Positions 22,347 through 32,272 of a stretch of DNA of 64,000 nucleotides are shown here, piece after piece. The notes under the pieces are model-generated. The model searched no databases, had not been told where the DNA came from, and saw nothing but the letters and a program-made list of their open reading frames with translations. The position numbers and the translations under genes are program-made. The stretch's first letter is position 1. Every line of letters begins with the position of its first letter. The DNA comes from Astrothelium macrocarpum (Eukaryota > Ascomycota > Dothideomycetes > Trypetheliales > Trypetheliaceae): the NCBI GenBank assembly GCA_021030915.1, contig JAGEMR010000006.1, forward strand, positions 186,001 through 250,000, given 5' to 3'.

Positions 22347-23800
22347 CGAGGGGGAGCACACTCAAAGTCAACAGAGAAGACCCGAGACAAAAGATCTGCA
22401 TAGAACAAGTCGGATAGGATCTCACAACGATGAATTATCGCTAAGAATTGCGGTCGATCGTGAGGGTTTCCATCAAAGCACGCAGGAAGGCTTGGCCTAG
22501 CAAGACCTTTTGTCATAACATGACCTCGTTACCTAGGCTGGACTGAACGTAGACGTCAGAGGTGCCCGGCAGAAGCGCTCATCTAGCGTGATGGGCGACG
22601 AGGAAAGGAAATCAATGAACTGCAGGAAGCATGCAAGAGCTGCTGAGAGTAGCGTTTAAAGGTTACTTTCCATTTCAGGTCTAGCCTGGGCTATACGGTG
22701 AGGACGAGCAAACCACCGAATGCCAAGTGTGTCAGCCGAGGCTGTGCCGTGCATAACTAAGCAAAACTATACCCCCAGAATCAAAGCCGTGACTTCCAAC
22801 GAGTGGTAAATATTCCAAGCCGATCGCTATCAATTACATCCTGACGACCAAAAGCGAACACCTGCTTCATGTCCCATTCCTGGTATTCCCTCATGAAGGA
22901 TGCCATTGGCATCAGATTTGGTATAGGTAAAAGAAGATGGGAGAGGAGCTGAAAGCATGCAGAGCCCCGCAGCTCCTTAGCGTGTTATCAATGCTCGTAA
23001 GGAATACGTACCGCGAAGTTGCCTTCCAAATCATGGTCGAGGTCTGTAAGACGGGCTGCCAGTTTTACAGGTGTAGGCCTTTGAATCGATAGGAACAGCC
23101 GAGTACACAAGTGAGGCGGAGGATTTTCGTTGTCCTCAATAGCGAGCAATATGCCAAAAAGCATATCATCGGTCCTGCCCCAATAACCCAAACGAAAATG
23201 CAGGAAACTCTTTGTCTGGTGTCAAGCATTTGTCGTGCATGTTCACTAAGCTTCGAGCGCACTCGCATGTATCGGCCTTTGTTAGGCTGCAGCAAAGTAA
23301 TGATCACGCTGTCTGGAGAATGACCGATCCAGGCAAGGCATTTTTGGCATCATTCATCGCGATTGAAAACAAAAGACCATAATCAGAAGCAGCGAGAATT
23401 TATACAATAGAGATCGAACCGAAGCAAAGCGTAGTTAGTGTATAAGTTCTTGGAAGTGGAGTGCTTTCACCAATCATGTCGCTGACTAGCTAATCGGTCA
23501 GATGTCGACCCTCACCGAGCGGCTGGGGGTATACCCAACCAGGAAATCGAAGCACTGGGGCTTCATACCGACTAGAACGTAGATATAGTAGTGTCTGCCT
23601 TAAGCTGCCTGCTTCCCTTGCTTTTGCGGTTCGCAATTCTAATTGTCTTTTTGGAGCAGACACAGAACTCTAAGAATGACAGTCAAATATCACACTATGA
23701 GCGCGGGAAACACTGCCACAGACGTGGGTTGCTTGCAGCTTTTCAGCCTCCTGTAGCTTAAGCCAATCACTGACAAGCAAGACGTTCACAGACACGTCAA
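22347..23800. other. Gene-poor upstream region
   Basis: 1.45 kb upstream of the regulator. Only short conflicting frames. It includes the regulator promoter. No repeat or RNA recognised. Confidence 0.4.
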
Positions 23801-23983
23801 ATGCACTACCAGCACCAAGACGCTAGAGACGCACCACGATCTCTCGCCTACCACAATCAGGCTCCAAGGCAGAATATGCAGAGCATGCAGAACATGTCCT
23901 CATCGAATTCAGGCTCAGCACAACTGCAACGCTATCTCGATGGGAAAGATGATCCCATTTCGGCACGACTCATTAGGAGATAG
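23801..23983 (+). CDS. Small hydrophilic ORF (60 aa), uncertain
   Basis: ATG 23801 to a stop at 23983. The 60 residues are rich in Gln, Asn, Met, Ser and Arg, with QNMQSMQNMSSS and a basic end ISARLIRR. It could be a small protein, a first exon, or chance. A coherent non-random composition is the only support. Confidence 0.25.
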   Translation: MHYQHQDARDAPRSLAYHNQAPRQNMQSMQNMSSSNSGSAQLQRYLDGKDDPISARLIRR

Positions 23984-24534
23984 TGAAACTGAATCACTCG
24001 TCAGAAGATAAAAGGGGTGGATGCGTTTTCTTTTCAAGAAATTCGGACGTTATTCCCTACTCTTCGTCTTACCAAACCAAAAAAATTTATCAAGACATGA
24101 ATGGACAATCGGAAAGACAGCCTCTGGCAGCGCACTTTATCGCGTGAACGGGTCGGCCGGCTTCTCCGATCGGAGTCTGGATAAGAAGCCTCCGACGAGT
24201 TGGCAATCATTGTCGAACGGGACTAATTGGATGAGATCAGGATACTGTTGGGACCTGACAGGTAATGCTTACTCAAGGTTTAGTCTCAGAGAGGGGTATT
24301 TCACTTGCTGCTTGAAGCCGTTTGAGATTCGTAGGAGGTTATGTCCAATGGAAATTTCCATGACTCGGCGGTGTTTGATTACTGTTGGTTATCGCGCCAA
24401 CGGCACCGAAGTACCCCGATGGTGGAGGAGGATTCAGTTATATAGATCAGATGCAAGCATTGTGTCTGAACAATCGTTTGCCATCTCATATACCACTCAA
24501 TCAATCGCCTTAGGTCTCTGTCCTATCCATCATC
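23984..24534. other. Intergenic region
   Basis: One 212-codon frame crosses this interval and overlaps the next gene, but its composition looks random and I do not accept it. Nothing else seen. Confidence 0.35.
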
Positions 24535-24873
24535 ATGACTTCAAACGAATTGGTCCTCTTCAGAGGATCTTCCTCGCGATCCAAATCCGTTGGACTCCTC
24601 GGCATAACCGCAGTCCTTGGTTCTCAAGCAGCGCCGACTGTTGCGTCCTATGCCAATGAACTACTTTATCGCATCCTCGCAGCTATTCTAGAGCGCGTGT
24701 TCCGCGGTCTTGAGAGTCTCGCTGTGAAGTACCTACGACTCGACCAAGAGGCCGGTGTGGCTCCTTCGGCAAAGGACAAACCCGAGTCTCCGAAATCGAA
24801 GACAGCCGAATTGCTTGAGGGTGCGATAATTAAGACTCTGAGTAGGAGAAATGATGTAGCTGACTTCGTATAG
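24535..24873 (+). CDS. Hypothetical small protein (112 aa)
   Basis: ATG 24535 to a stop at 24873. The sequence has a plausible protein character: a mildly hydrophobic segment VGLLGITAVLGSQAAPTVAS, an amphipathic helix LLYRILAAILERVFRGLESL, then a Lys/Ser/Pro linker and a short basic end. Fungal small proteins of this type occur near accessory genes. No family recognised; it could be a short membrane-associated protein. No introns needed. Confidence 0.4.
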   Translation: MTSNELVLFRGSSSRSKSVGLLGITAVLGSQAAPTVASYANELLYRILAAILERVFRGLESLAVKYLRLDQEAGVAPSAKDKPESPKSKTAELLEGAIIKTLSRRNDVADFV

Positions 24874-25804
24874 AAAAACGTGCTGCTGATGGGCTCCCGC
24901 CATGTCCATTCGGATCCTCTGACCATACAATCCCAGAACGAGGCCCACAAGCCTTCGCCCGCCGTATGCACGAAAGGAGACAATATTGGCACGAAAAGAG
25001 GATGGCATGGATGAATACGACTGAATCTTCTCCTACTCCCGAATGGAAACGTGTAGCTTGTCTATCGCCATAAGTGGACATATTTCGTGACTGGGTCTCA
25101 CAAGAGATCTCAGTATCATTATGATTGAAGGCTCGGATGGGAAAGCACACCAGGTCGAAGAATGCCTGGCTTTGTCGATACCCGACCTCGAAGGCTCGGC
25201 CGATGACTAGCGTTCACGGCTGGCATTTCCAGAGTCCGCGAACAGTCTGGATGTGTGATCCCAAAGGATCGCTTCCCTTTCATGCGCACCAACGGTATCA
25301 ATGCAAGCCAACCCAAGCAGGGTTTACAGGGATTCTGAATGTTCGGGAAAATTGAGAGGGGAGCTGCGAGATGATGAGGGACGGTCCTGAGGACTGTAAT
25401 TCCTGGTCTACAGAGTCGTTTCTTCATAAAGACAAAGAGTCTTGTCGCTTTGAAAACGAAGGAAATTTTTAGGGTGTGTAATTGAACGGTCAAATTGAGG
25501 TGATGGAGTAAGTGGAAAGCTGCGAATGGATGCATCAGATCCTTCCAATGTTTCTTGCTTTTCCACATGGTACAGAGGAATCAATTGAGCTTCCAAGCTC
25601 TTGTATAAAATAGTTTAGCAGTACCGTCCTGCGCGGCACTTTACCAAGACATTGACACATCCAAAACTATGTACACAAACCCATATATCTATCAAACTTC
25701 CCCACCACCAATCCATATCTTACAGTTGATACAACCACCCTCCACCCCACTATCAACGAGCTCGCCTTTGCCTACCCGCTGGCCCCAAACTCCCCAAAAT
25801 TCAA
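24874..25804. other. Intergenic region
   Basis: It contains the 3' region of mL54 on its right side. Overlapping frames on both strands up to 149 codons look like chance. Nothing recognised. Confidence 0.4.
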
Positions 25805-26634
25805 CTACCTCATCGCTCTCAAAAAATTATCCTCCTTAATTTCCGCCCTCCTTTTCGCCCTCATCGCCTTCGTCAACTCCCCCCTTGCTTGTCCCGCTTC
25901 CAAACTCGCTTCCAACGACCCATCTCCTCCGGGCAAATCCACACTCTGCTCGTACAGCGGCACCTTCGGCGCCATGCTCTCCGGGTTCAGCAGCGCTTTC
26001 TTGCGCGCCTCTTTTGCTGCGACTCGGCGTTGCTTCTTCGATTTCGCTGTTTTGTCCCGACTGGTCAGTCAAAGAATGGGAAGAAAGGATTAGGAAAGGG
26101 AGGGAAGGGGCAGGTATATAGCTTACCGTATTCGTCGCCGCCGCCGTCCTGGCCGTCGCTGCGCTGCCCGCTGGAAGCGCTGGTGTCGCGAAGCAGGTCC
26201 CAGAGCCAGTCTGGGTAGGCGGTGTCTTCTTTGGCGAGCGGGTCGGATTTGCCCTTGAGGTAGTTTAGCCCTTTGAGAGGCGTGCCGGCTGGGACGGAGG
26301 ACTGGATGATGCGGATGGGTTTGTTTGCGCTTTCGTCTTTGGGGAGATCGGGTGTGGTTGGGATGCCGGCTGCTTCTGGCGAGGGCGTGAGAGGCGTGCT
26401 GAAGGGCTGTGCAGCGGAGGTCGAAGTTGCGGCCGGTGGTGTGTGAGAGGAGCTGGTGCCTTGGCGGGGAGCAGTGATGGTGCGGTTCGGTGCGACGGCT
26501 TGGGAAGTGGTGGAAGAGGTGGGTGTGTAGTTTCTGCGCTGAGGTTTATTGTTGCGGGTAGGCAGGTTGGTCCTACGTGGAGAGATCCATGTTTGCTGGC
26601 GTGATGCGCGGAGAAGGCAGCGGGCACAGATCAT
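25805..26634 (-). CDS. MRPL37: Mitochondrial large ribosomal subunit protein mL54
   Basis: Homologue of yeast Mrpl37, a component of the mitochondrial large ribosomal subunit. Exons 26127-26634 and 25805-26046 give 249 residues. The N-terminus MICARCLLRASRQQTW is a typical Arg-rich presequence, followed by a Thr/Ser/Pro linker. The conserved core is GLNYLKGKSDPLAKEDTAYP with PDWLWDLLRD, then after the junction a basic helix KSKKQRRVAAKEARKKA and the end KRRAEIKEDNFLRAMR. The 80-bp intron is phase 1; of several possible acceptors only the one at 26047 (AAACAG) restores the reading frame. Expected location: mitochondrial matrix. Confidence 0.92.
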
Positions 26635-27467
26635 AGTGGATTAGGTACGAATTCGTGGTTCATGAGGTGTATCTCTAAATGTGGATGGTGAAGGATAGAT
26701 GCTGGGGAAATTTTCGGAGACCCTCCGCTATGTACTCCGTACATTAGCCCAGCTCTGTGGAGGCCTGAGCTCTGAAGCTCCCCCGTTGGTCTTATCTTTA
26801 CTACTGGATAATTACGTCTCATTGGACGATGAATTTTGATGCATGCAAGCTTTCTGTTCTGGATTATTGTCCTCTTTATATTCGAGCCTGCATACTTTAC
26901 AGATTGTGCTGCCTGTTGCCGCGTACAAGCCATAGATTGAGCAAATGAAAGTGATCGACTTCATAACAAGAACCCATCCATTGCCAGCTCCTTATTACCT
27001 CATGAAAACCAGCTGGATGCCCCTTTCGATGCAATGCCATTTCCCATGACAAATCGGAATCAGGGTATCATCGGAGGCGAAATATTCATAATCCTTAAAC
27101 CGTTTGCATCTGCGTGATGATTTCTGCTTTTTCTTTCCGGTGACGGAACAAATCCTCCCTCTACGTGTACCCGAATCGAACAATGTTTGTGTTGCGGTTT
27201 CGCCTTGATAGTGGAGACAGATCTGACCCAGACAAAAAGAAAGTAATGGGATGAAAACAAACGCTGCACCATCGCCGAATCGAACAGGATCGTGGAAATC
27301 GGCTACAGTTAGTAGCTTCAGATAGATGAAAGCAACAAAAACTCGAAAAGCAATAAAAGCAGTCGCTTGCTCTCATATCTCATAACATGATAAGTGAGGG
27401 AACAAATGAGAATCAATTTGGAGAAAATTAGGGGTTCACAGGGCATAGACAGTAGGTCAAATAACCT
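26635..27467. other. Intergenic region mL54 - HAP2
   Basis: Upstream region of mL54 and 3' UTR of HAP2. Short frames on the minus strand have no domain content. No RNA gene seen. Confidence 0.45.
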
Positions 27468-28610
27468 TCAGCCGTCGTCATCCCCTTCATCCTCATCTTC
27501 CTCGTCTTCTTCATCACCGCTGGTGCTGGGACGAGCCGGCTCGCCAACAGCCAAAGGATCGCCGTTCTTTGACTTTTTGATTGTCACTCCACCATCTGCA
27601 CCCATGGCATCTGCCTTTCTCTTGCCACCTGAATTCGGGATTGCAATCGAGTTGCCCTTTGTGATCGGAGTAAGACCCGCATTTTCTTTATCAACACCAT
27701 CTTCACCTCCGGCGCCCGCATTCTTTTCCATGGCTGCCACCTCATCTGCAGTCAAGAATCTGCCCCCTGGTCCACGGGGACGGCGCATTGCGTGGTTGTG
27801 TCGCGATTCGTGGAGATACGGTTTGCGACCCTTTGAAGTAAGGCGCAAAGCTTCCTCCAATTTCTGACGCGCCATTCTCCTCTTCAAAATTCTGTGAAAT
27901 TGTTTGGCATTGACGTAGAGTGGCGACTCTTCCGCTCCACCAACGGCGACTTCAGGAGACTGTTGGTGTTGCTGTACAGCTTGGGGAGGCGGTTGGCCCA
28001 TTTGTGCGGCGGCATTGGGTCTTTGAGGTAAGCCCGGTTGGGCAGTCTGTATGCCAGGGCTGCTCATGGATTGGCTCATTCGACGCTGCGGCAATGGTTG
28101 ACCAGGTGGCATTGAAACTTGTGATGAGAGTGGCTGACCGACCATCTGACCGGGTACTTGTGGAGGTGTTCGTCTAGACTCTGGCTTGACTTGCACGCCT
28201 CCGACTCTTGGTGATGCACGAGGATCTTGACTCATTGGACCTTGCAATGAACCTTCAGGCATAGGATAGTAATGTTGACCAGACGCAGCAGCAGTAGCCA
28301 TTGCAGCGGCCTGTGTCTGCGAAATATTGTATTGAGGATGCATATTGTAGGGTTGAGTCGGGTAACCCATTTGAGGATGAACTTGCGGGCCAGAGACTTG
28401 AGGTTGTTGAGAATAATGAGGATTTTGTGATGGTAGAATTGGCGAGACTTGGCTAGGCTGATGCAATTGTTGAGGTTGAGAAGGCGAGGTCATTGAAGCT
28501 CCAGCACCTCCAGCATTCTGCGGCGACGCGTTGTATGCGCTAGGTAAATGGGACGGGGCATGACCGTGTGGGCCATGCGGATGAGGCTGTTGGTACTGCG
28601 CGTATTCCAT
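27468..28610 (-). CDS. HAP2: CCAAT-binding factor subunit HAP2/HapB (NF-YA)
   Basis: Sequence-recognising subunit of the trimeric CCAAT complex, nuclear, controlling respiration, nitrogen, iron and redox genes in fungi. One exon, 380 residues from ATG 28610. The NF-YA core is at about 230-287: PLYVNAKQFHRILKRRMARQ (subunit association), then the linker and the DNA-binding part ending RPRGPGGRF. The N-terminal 220 residues are Gln/Pro/Met-rich, a presumed activation region. The C-terminus has a basic KRKADAM-type element that could act as a nuclear signal, followed by an Asp/Glu run. Two CCAAT boxes lie upstream (see separate entries), so autoregulation is possible. Confidence 0.97.
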   Translation of the reverse strand: MEYAQYQQPHPHGPHGHAPSHLPSAYNASPQNAGGAGASMTSPSQPQQLHQPSQVSPILPSQNPHYSQQPQVSGPQVHPQMGYPTQPYNMHPQYNISQTQAAAMATAAASGQHYYPMPEGSLQGPMSQDPRASPRVGGVQVKPESRRTPPQVPGQMVGQPLSSQVSMPPGQPLPQRRMSQSMSSPGIQTAQPGLPQRPNAAAQMGQPPPQAVQQHQQSPEVAVGGAEESPLYVNAKQFHRILKRRMARQKLEEALRLTSKGRKPYLHESRHNHAMRRPRGPGGRFLTADEVAAMEKNAGAGGEDGVDKENAGLTPITKGNSIAIPNSGGKRKADAMGADGGVTIKKSKNGDPLAVGEPARPSTSGDEEDEEDEDEGDDDG

Positions 28611-28896
28611 GGTTCTTAATCCTCTCGAAAGTAGCTGCAGTTCGTCGCGTCGGGAAGCTTTAGGGTCGCGCGCAGCTTCCCTGTCCTAATCCGGAGACAA
28701 GCTCTGGATTGTGGCGGTCGTTCACGGACGCTCTTGGCGAGTTATCTGCCGCAATGATAAAACAGGGACAACGATTGGAAGATGGAAGAGGGAAGCGCAA
28801 GGCAGGCGACTATTTGGCTGGAGGGATGCGTGCTAGACAATGAGCTATGAGTGGCGGGGAGAGACGCGGCCTGAGTTGTGTTGTAAGCGATGAGGT

Positions 28897-28901
28897 CCAA
28901 T
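28897..28901 (+). promoter_or_regulatory. CCAAT box upstream of HAP2
   Basis: CCAAT at 28897-28901 on the plus strand, about 290 bp upstream of the HAP2 start. This is the core site of the HAP complex itself. A pentamer is common by chance, so this is suggestive only. Confidence 0.35.
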
Positions 28902-28977
28902 GGATTCACGGCAAACATCGGCAAGCACACTAACGCCGAACGCGACTGACTTTCCAGAAACAAAACTTACCAGTCAA

Positions 28978-28982
28978 ATTGG
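28978..28982 (-). promoter_or_regulatory. Second CCAAT box upstream of HAP2
   Basis: ATTGG on the plus strand, i.e. CCAAT read in the direction of HAP2 transcription, about 370 bp upstream of the start codon. Confidence 0.35.
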
Positions 28983-30282
28983 TCAATGACCTCTCGAATT
29001 CGCAAGTAAAAAAAATATATAATTTTTTTCTTTGGTGAAAAGGACTGTTGACTGACTCGACTACTTGTCGCAGCGTCAGGCCCTTTCAAAAGCTGGGTCG
29101 TGGCAAGTGCAAGGGCCGCTCGAGGCGGGCTGTCGTCACGTCGCTGTGGGTTGATGCGTTGTCAATTCAGCGGTCGCTCTCCGCAAGGCAGAGCCGCAGA
29201 AGATGAAGCTGTTGGGCAATAGTCGCACTATGCGACGGGACGAATATGGTTTGCGCGACTCTCTGTCTACAGAGAGGCTCAGGTCAATTGCTTCGTTAGC
29301 AGGCGCGCCGCCCCGGGGTTTGCGGCGGTGCTGCTTTGCGATTGATGGTTTGTTAGTAACGGGCGGCGAGCGCTATACGCGAGGCTGTCGCGAGCGATGA
29401 TGGGCCCGAAGCTTGAAACTGGGATGCGGAGTCGGCGGATTGTCGAACGAAGGGCCAGTCAGAGCAAATGGAAAGTACGGGACCTGACGGGCGAGCCCGA
29501 GTGATGTTAGCATTTTTCTGTGCAGACAGGACAGGCCCGCAATTGGGTGTGACGCGGGCTGGGTGCGGATACGTCTGACGGGCGATTGGATTGATGAGCT
29601 GGCAATGCGGGTTCATGCACGCCTACCTTGCTAAACAACTCAACGCGGGACCACGTTGCAGAGGAGCGAGCGACTAGCTGCGCCGCCGAGTGTGACGTCG
29701 AGGGGGAATCGAGGAGACCGGGGCGGATGCAGAGGCCTTGCCCAGAGCCGGACGGTGCCGCGCGGTTCTGCGACGTCTCGCAGCGCGTGGAGCGGACTGC
29801 TGGTGGAACACACAGAGTCAGACGGTGCTCCCAACCAACGCACTCGCTCGCATGCTGTCCAGAAGGGCTGCGACAATTCGTGCAGGCCCCCGGCTTTAGC
29901 CGCCAGTACGACCGGCCAGCGCAAGGGACGGAGGGGGACTTTTGGGATGAATGGCAGACGAGTGGACGAGCAGAGGCCCAGCCAAGAACTTACCAAGAAC
30001 AAGCGTAAGACGCGCAGCCGGTGTCAGTCTCGTGACTGTGACAGCAGCAGAAGACACGCTGGGCGGACGCCCGAGTGGCTGGAGGGCGGGCACGCAAAGG
30101 ATAGGAACGAGTGGAGGAGATAGGCGACAAGGAAGGGCAGCGAGGGCGACGACTGATAGGGTGAGCGTGGGCAAGAAGATGGTTTGGAGCGTGATTGGCC
30201 ACGGAGGGAGCGAGCGAGTTTTGGGGCAGGTTTTATGTGATAAGATGAGCACTTTGACCGCCTTTCGGGCCTGCACCGATCA

Positions 30283-30345
30283 GCAGCGTCAGCGCCGCCA
30301 GCATCGCCAGCACCGCCAGCACCGTCAAGCACCGTCAAGCAGCGC
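30283..30345 (+). repeat. CAG/CGCCAG-type low-complexity repeat
   Basis: Imperfect repeats of CAGCRYCGCCAGCACCG type, ending in two copies of CACCGTCAAG. It is a short imperfect minisatellite outside any accepted gene. Confidence 0.55.
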
Positions 30346-32196
30346 CTGGGGTCCCCATCCAGCCGAAACCCAAATGCCTCGGTCGCAAATCAACGCCCTC
30401 TGCTGCTCCAGCGCCAGCCTCTTTCCAGAAAATCCGCCGAAGATGCTCGCCCTCATTGGCAGATTTGCTTAATTTCCTCCTCGGCCTCCATCACGGGCCC
30501 GTTTGCGTCAATTGTTTTTCATCTGTAAGGCCTTCAGTCCACCCGTCCCTCAGGAGCGCGGACGTGGGATAGTGACCTTGTGGCAATTCTGGAAGTGTTT
30601 CCAAACGCTGGCATTTGTGCGCGCCATTACTAATGGTGGCCCTGCAACCGCCATCGTATCCTTCAAGCGAGATAAGATGCTTCAGAAATGGAAAACCGGC
30701 CGACGTGTGTATGTGCTGGGCGACATCACCTCATTTTGCCCACCCAACGCCTTCCGTCCTGATTCTCTGAAGAAACCGGCCAGCTCGCCTCCTGATTCGC
30801 CGTCACACTGTCTCGAGAGGTTTCAAGGGGATCGGCGAAACGCTTCATAAGCAACCTCAGCATGGGCCAGCACATGCGAAGCGGCCATCCCTCCCTCCAG
30901 CCCAGCGTGCCAGCAGATGCAAAGAATATGCACGGGCTGATCTGCCCGCCATCCTTGCTATTAGCCGCTCTATATTGTGCATGATAAGGCCGAAAATACG
31001 GCCTCCACCGCGATGAAGTTCGATGAGGTGGCTTCCATCCCATCCTCAAAAACTCGTTGCGCACTCGTCTCGTTATCGCAAAAAGAAGCAAAAAATCTTC
31101 TCAACGCCCTTTCTCCGCGCACACGCATGCGCTGATCGCCCTTCTCCGCATGAAGCTCTGAAGAGACGCCGGGAGAAGCAGAGTAAGCCGTGGGAGGAGA
31201 GTGCGTGCTAGAGCTCATGTGTCAAGCGAACCGCGCTCTTGGGATTTTCTCTCACTCTCTTCCCATGCCTCGGGTTGTCCGACGTTACTTGTTCCCCAAG
31301 ACGCAACACCTCTTGTTGAGCTTCCCTATTAGGACGCATTGGACGGGACAAAACGTCACATTCAAAAAATAACACACGTGCGATGCCGTTCGGGAATTGC
31401 ACGCTTTGCAGATCCCCTGTTGTGGAATTGCAACCTACCTGCGCGAAGAGCTTTTCAGCTGCCCTACGGCAGTTGCCTCGGACGGGAAAGAGGCTGGTTC
31501 ATGATTACGGACGGGTGAGACTGTTTAATCAAATCGTGCTTCGGACAAGACTACTTTTTTCAGTAATTCAGCCTTTTTGCCATTTTCGTATTTGAGATTA
31601 CTTGTGTTACAATCCTACCGTTGTAATAATCTACCCAATTTCCGCCCTTCTAAACATACCTGTAACGTATCTGGACATCCCTTGAAAAAGTGCCCGGCAA
31701 ATTTGAAGTTTAGGGCGGAGAATACGGAAGCTATGTGGACGGCCTAACAGACAATTCGAATGGTCTTGTATTAGCTGACGCTCACAATTTGCACGATTTT
31801 ATCTTTAGTGCAAGGTACGTGTCACATTAACAATAAGCTAATCTCACATACAGCGCCTACGCAGGACATCACCGACCAAAGCGCTACAATCGCCAGATCG
31901 CGAAAAAAACTCAAGCCATGTCATAATAGGTATCACTGTACCTAGCCGGTGAACTTCTATCTGCGCTTCATGCAATTCTCTTCGGCTATCTGTCATCCAT
32001 CAAAAGGGGGGGAGCTACTATCAAAGTCCCCCACGCAAACCTGTGTTCGCAAAGTGTCAATTGACATGAAGAAAATAGTCATGCATTCACCGTCCGAAAA
32101 GAAAAACCTCCAATCCATGGGTATCGTCATCACACCTCCCTCATGACAGCATCCCTGAACACCTTTCAATGTCATCCTTCCCACCGATCCAGATCA

Positions 32197-32221
32197 ACCT
32201 CTCTCTTTCTCTCTCTCTCTT
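32197..32221 (+). repeat. CT microsatellite
   Basis: A nearly pure CT run just downstream of the DEP1 stop, followed by C-rich DNA. Simple sequence. Confidence 0.6.
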
Positions 32222-32272
32222 CCTCAACCCATCTCCTACCCCAATGCCCCCCATCTCACCACCACCACCACC

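Larger units (their letters stand above)
28611..32272. other. 3.66-kb gene-free interval upstream of HAP2
   Basis: The second longest stretch, after which the next gene end is DEP1. Base composition shifts from GC-rich (29.0-31.0 kb) to AT-rich (31.4-32.1 kb). Many overlapping frames up to 170 codons occur on both strands in the GC-rich part, as GC-rich non-coding DNA tends to give. None has domain content. It may include a long HAP2 leader or a non-coding transcript. Confidence 0.45.

Noticed and set aside
24021..24659. 212-codon plus-strand frame overlapping the 112-residue gene
   Set aside because: No ordered blocks, no family resemblance, and starts/ends without splice support. Likely chance.
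29628..30472. Several overlapping frames of 120-173 codons in the HAP2 upstream interval
   Set aside because: They lie on both strands and in several phases of a GC-rich stretch and have random-looking Arg/Gly/Ser composition. That is expected of GC-rich non-coding DNA.
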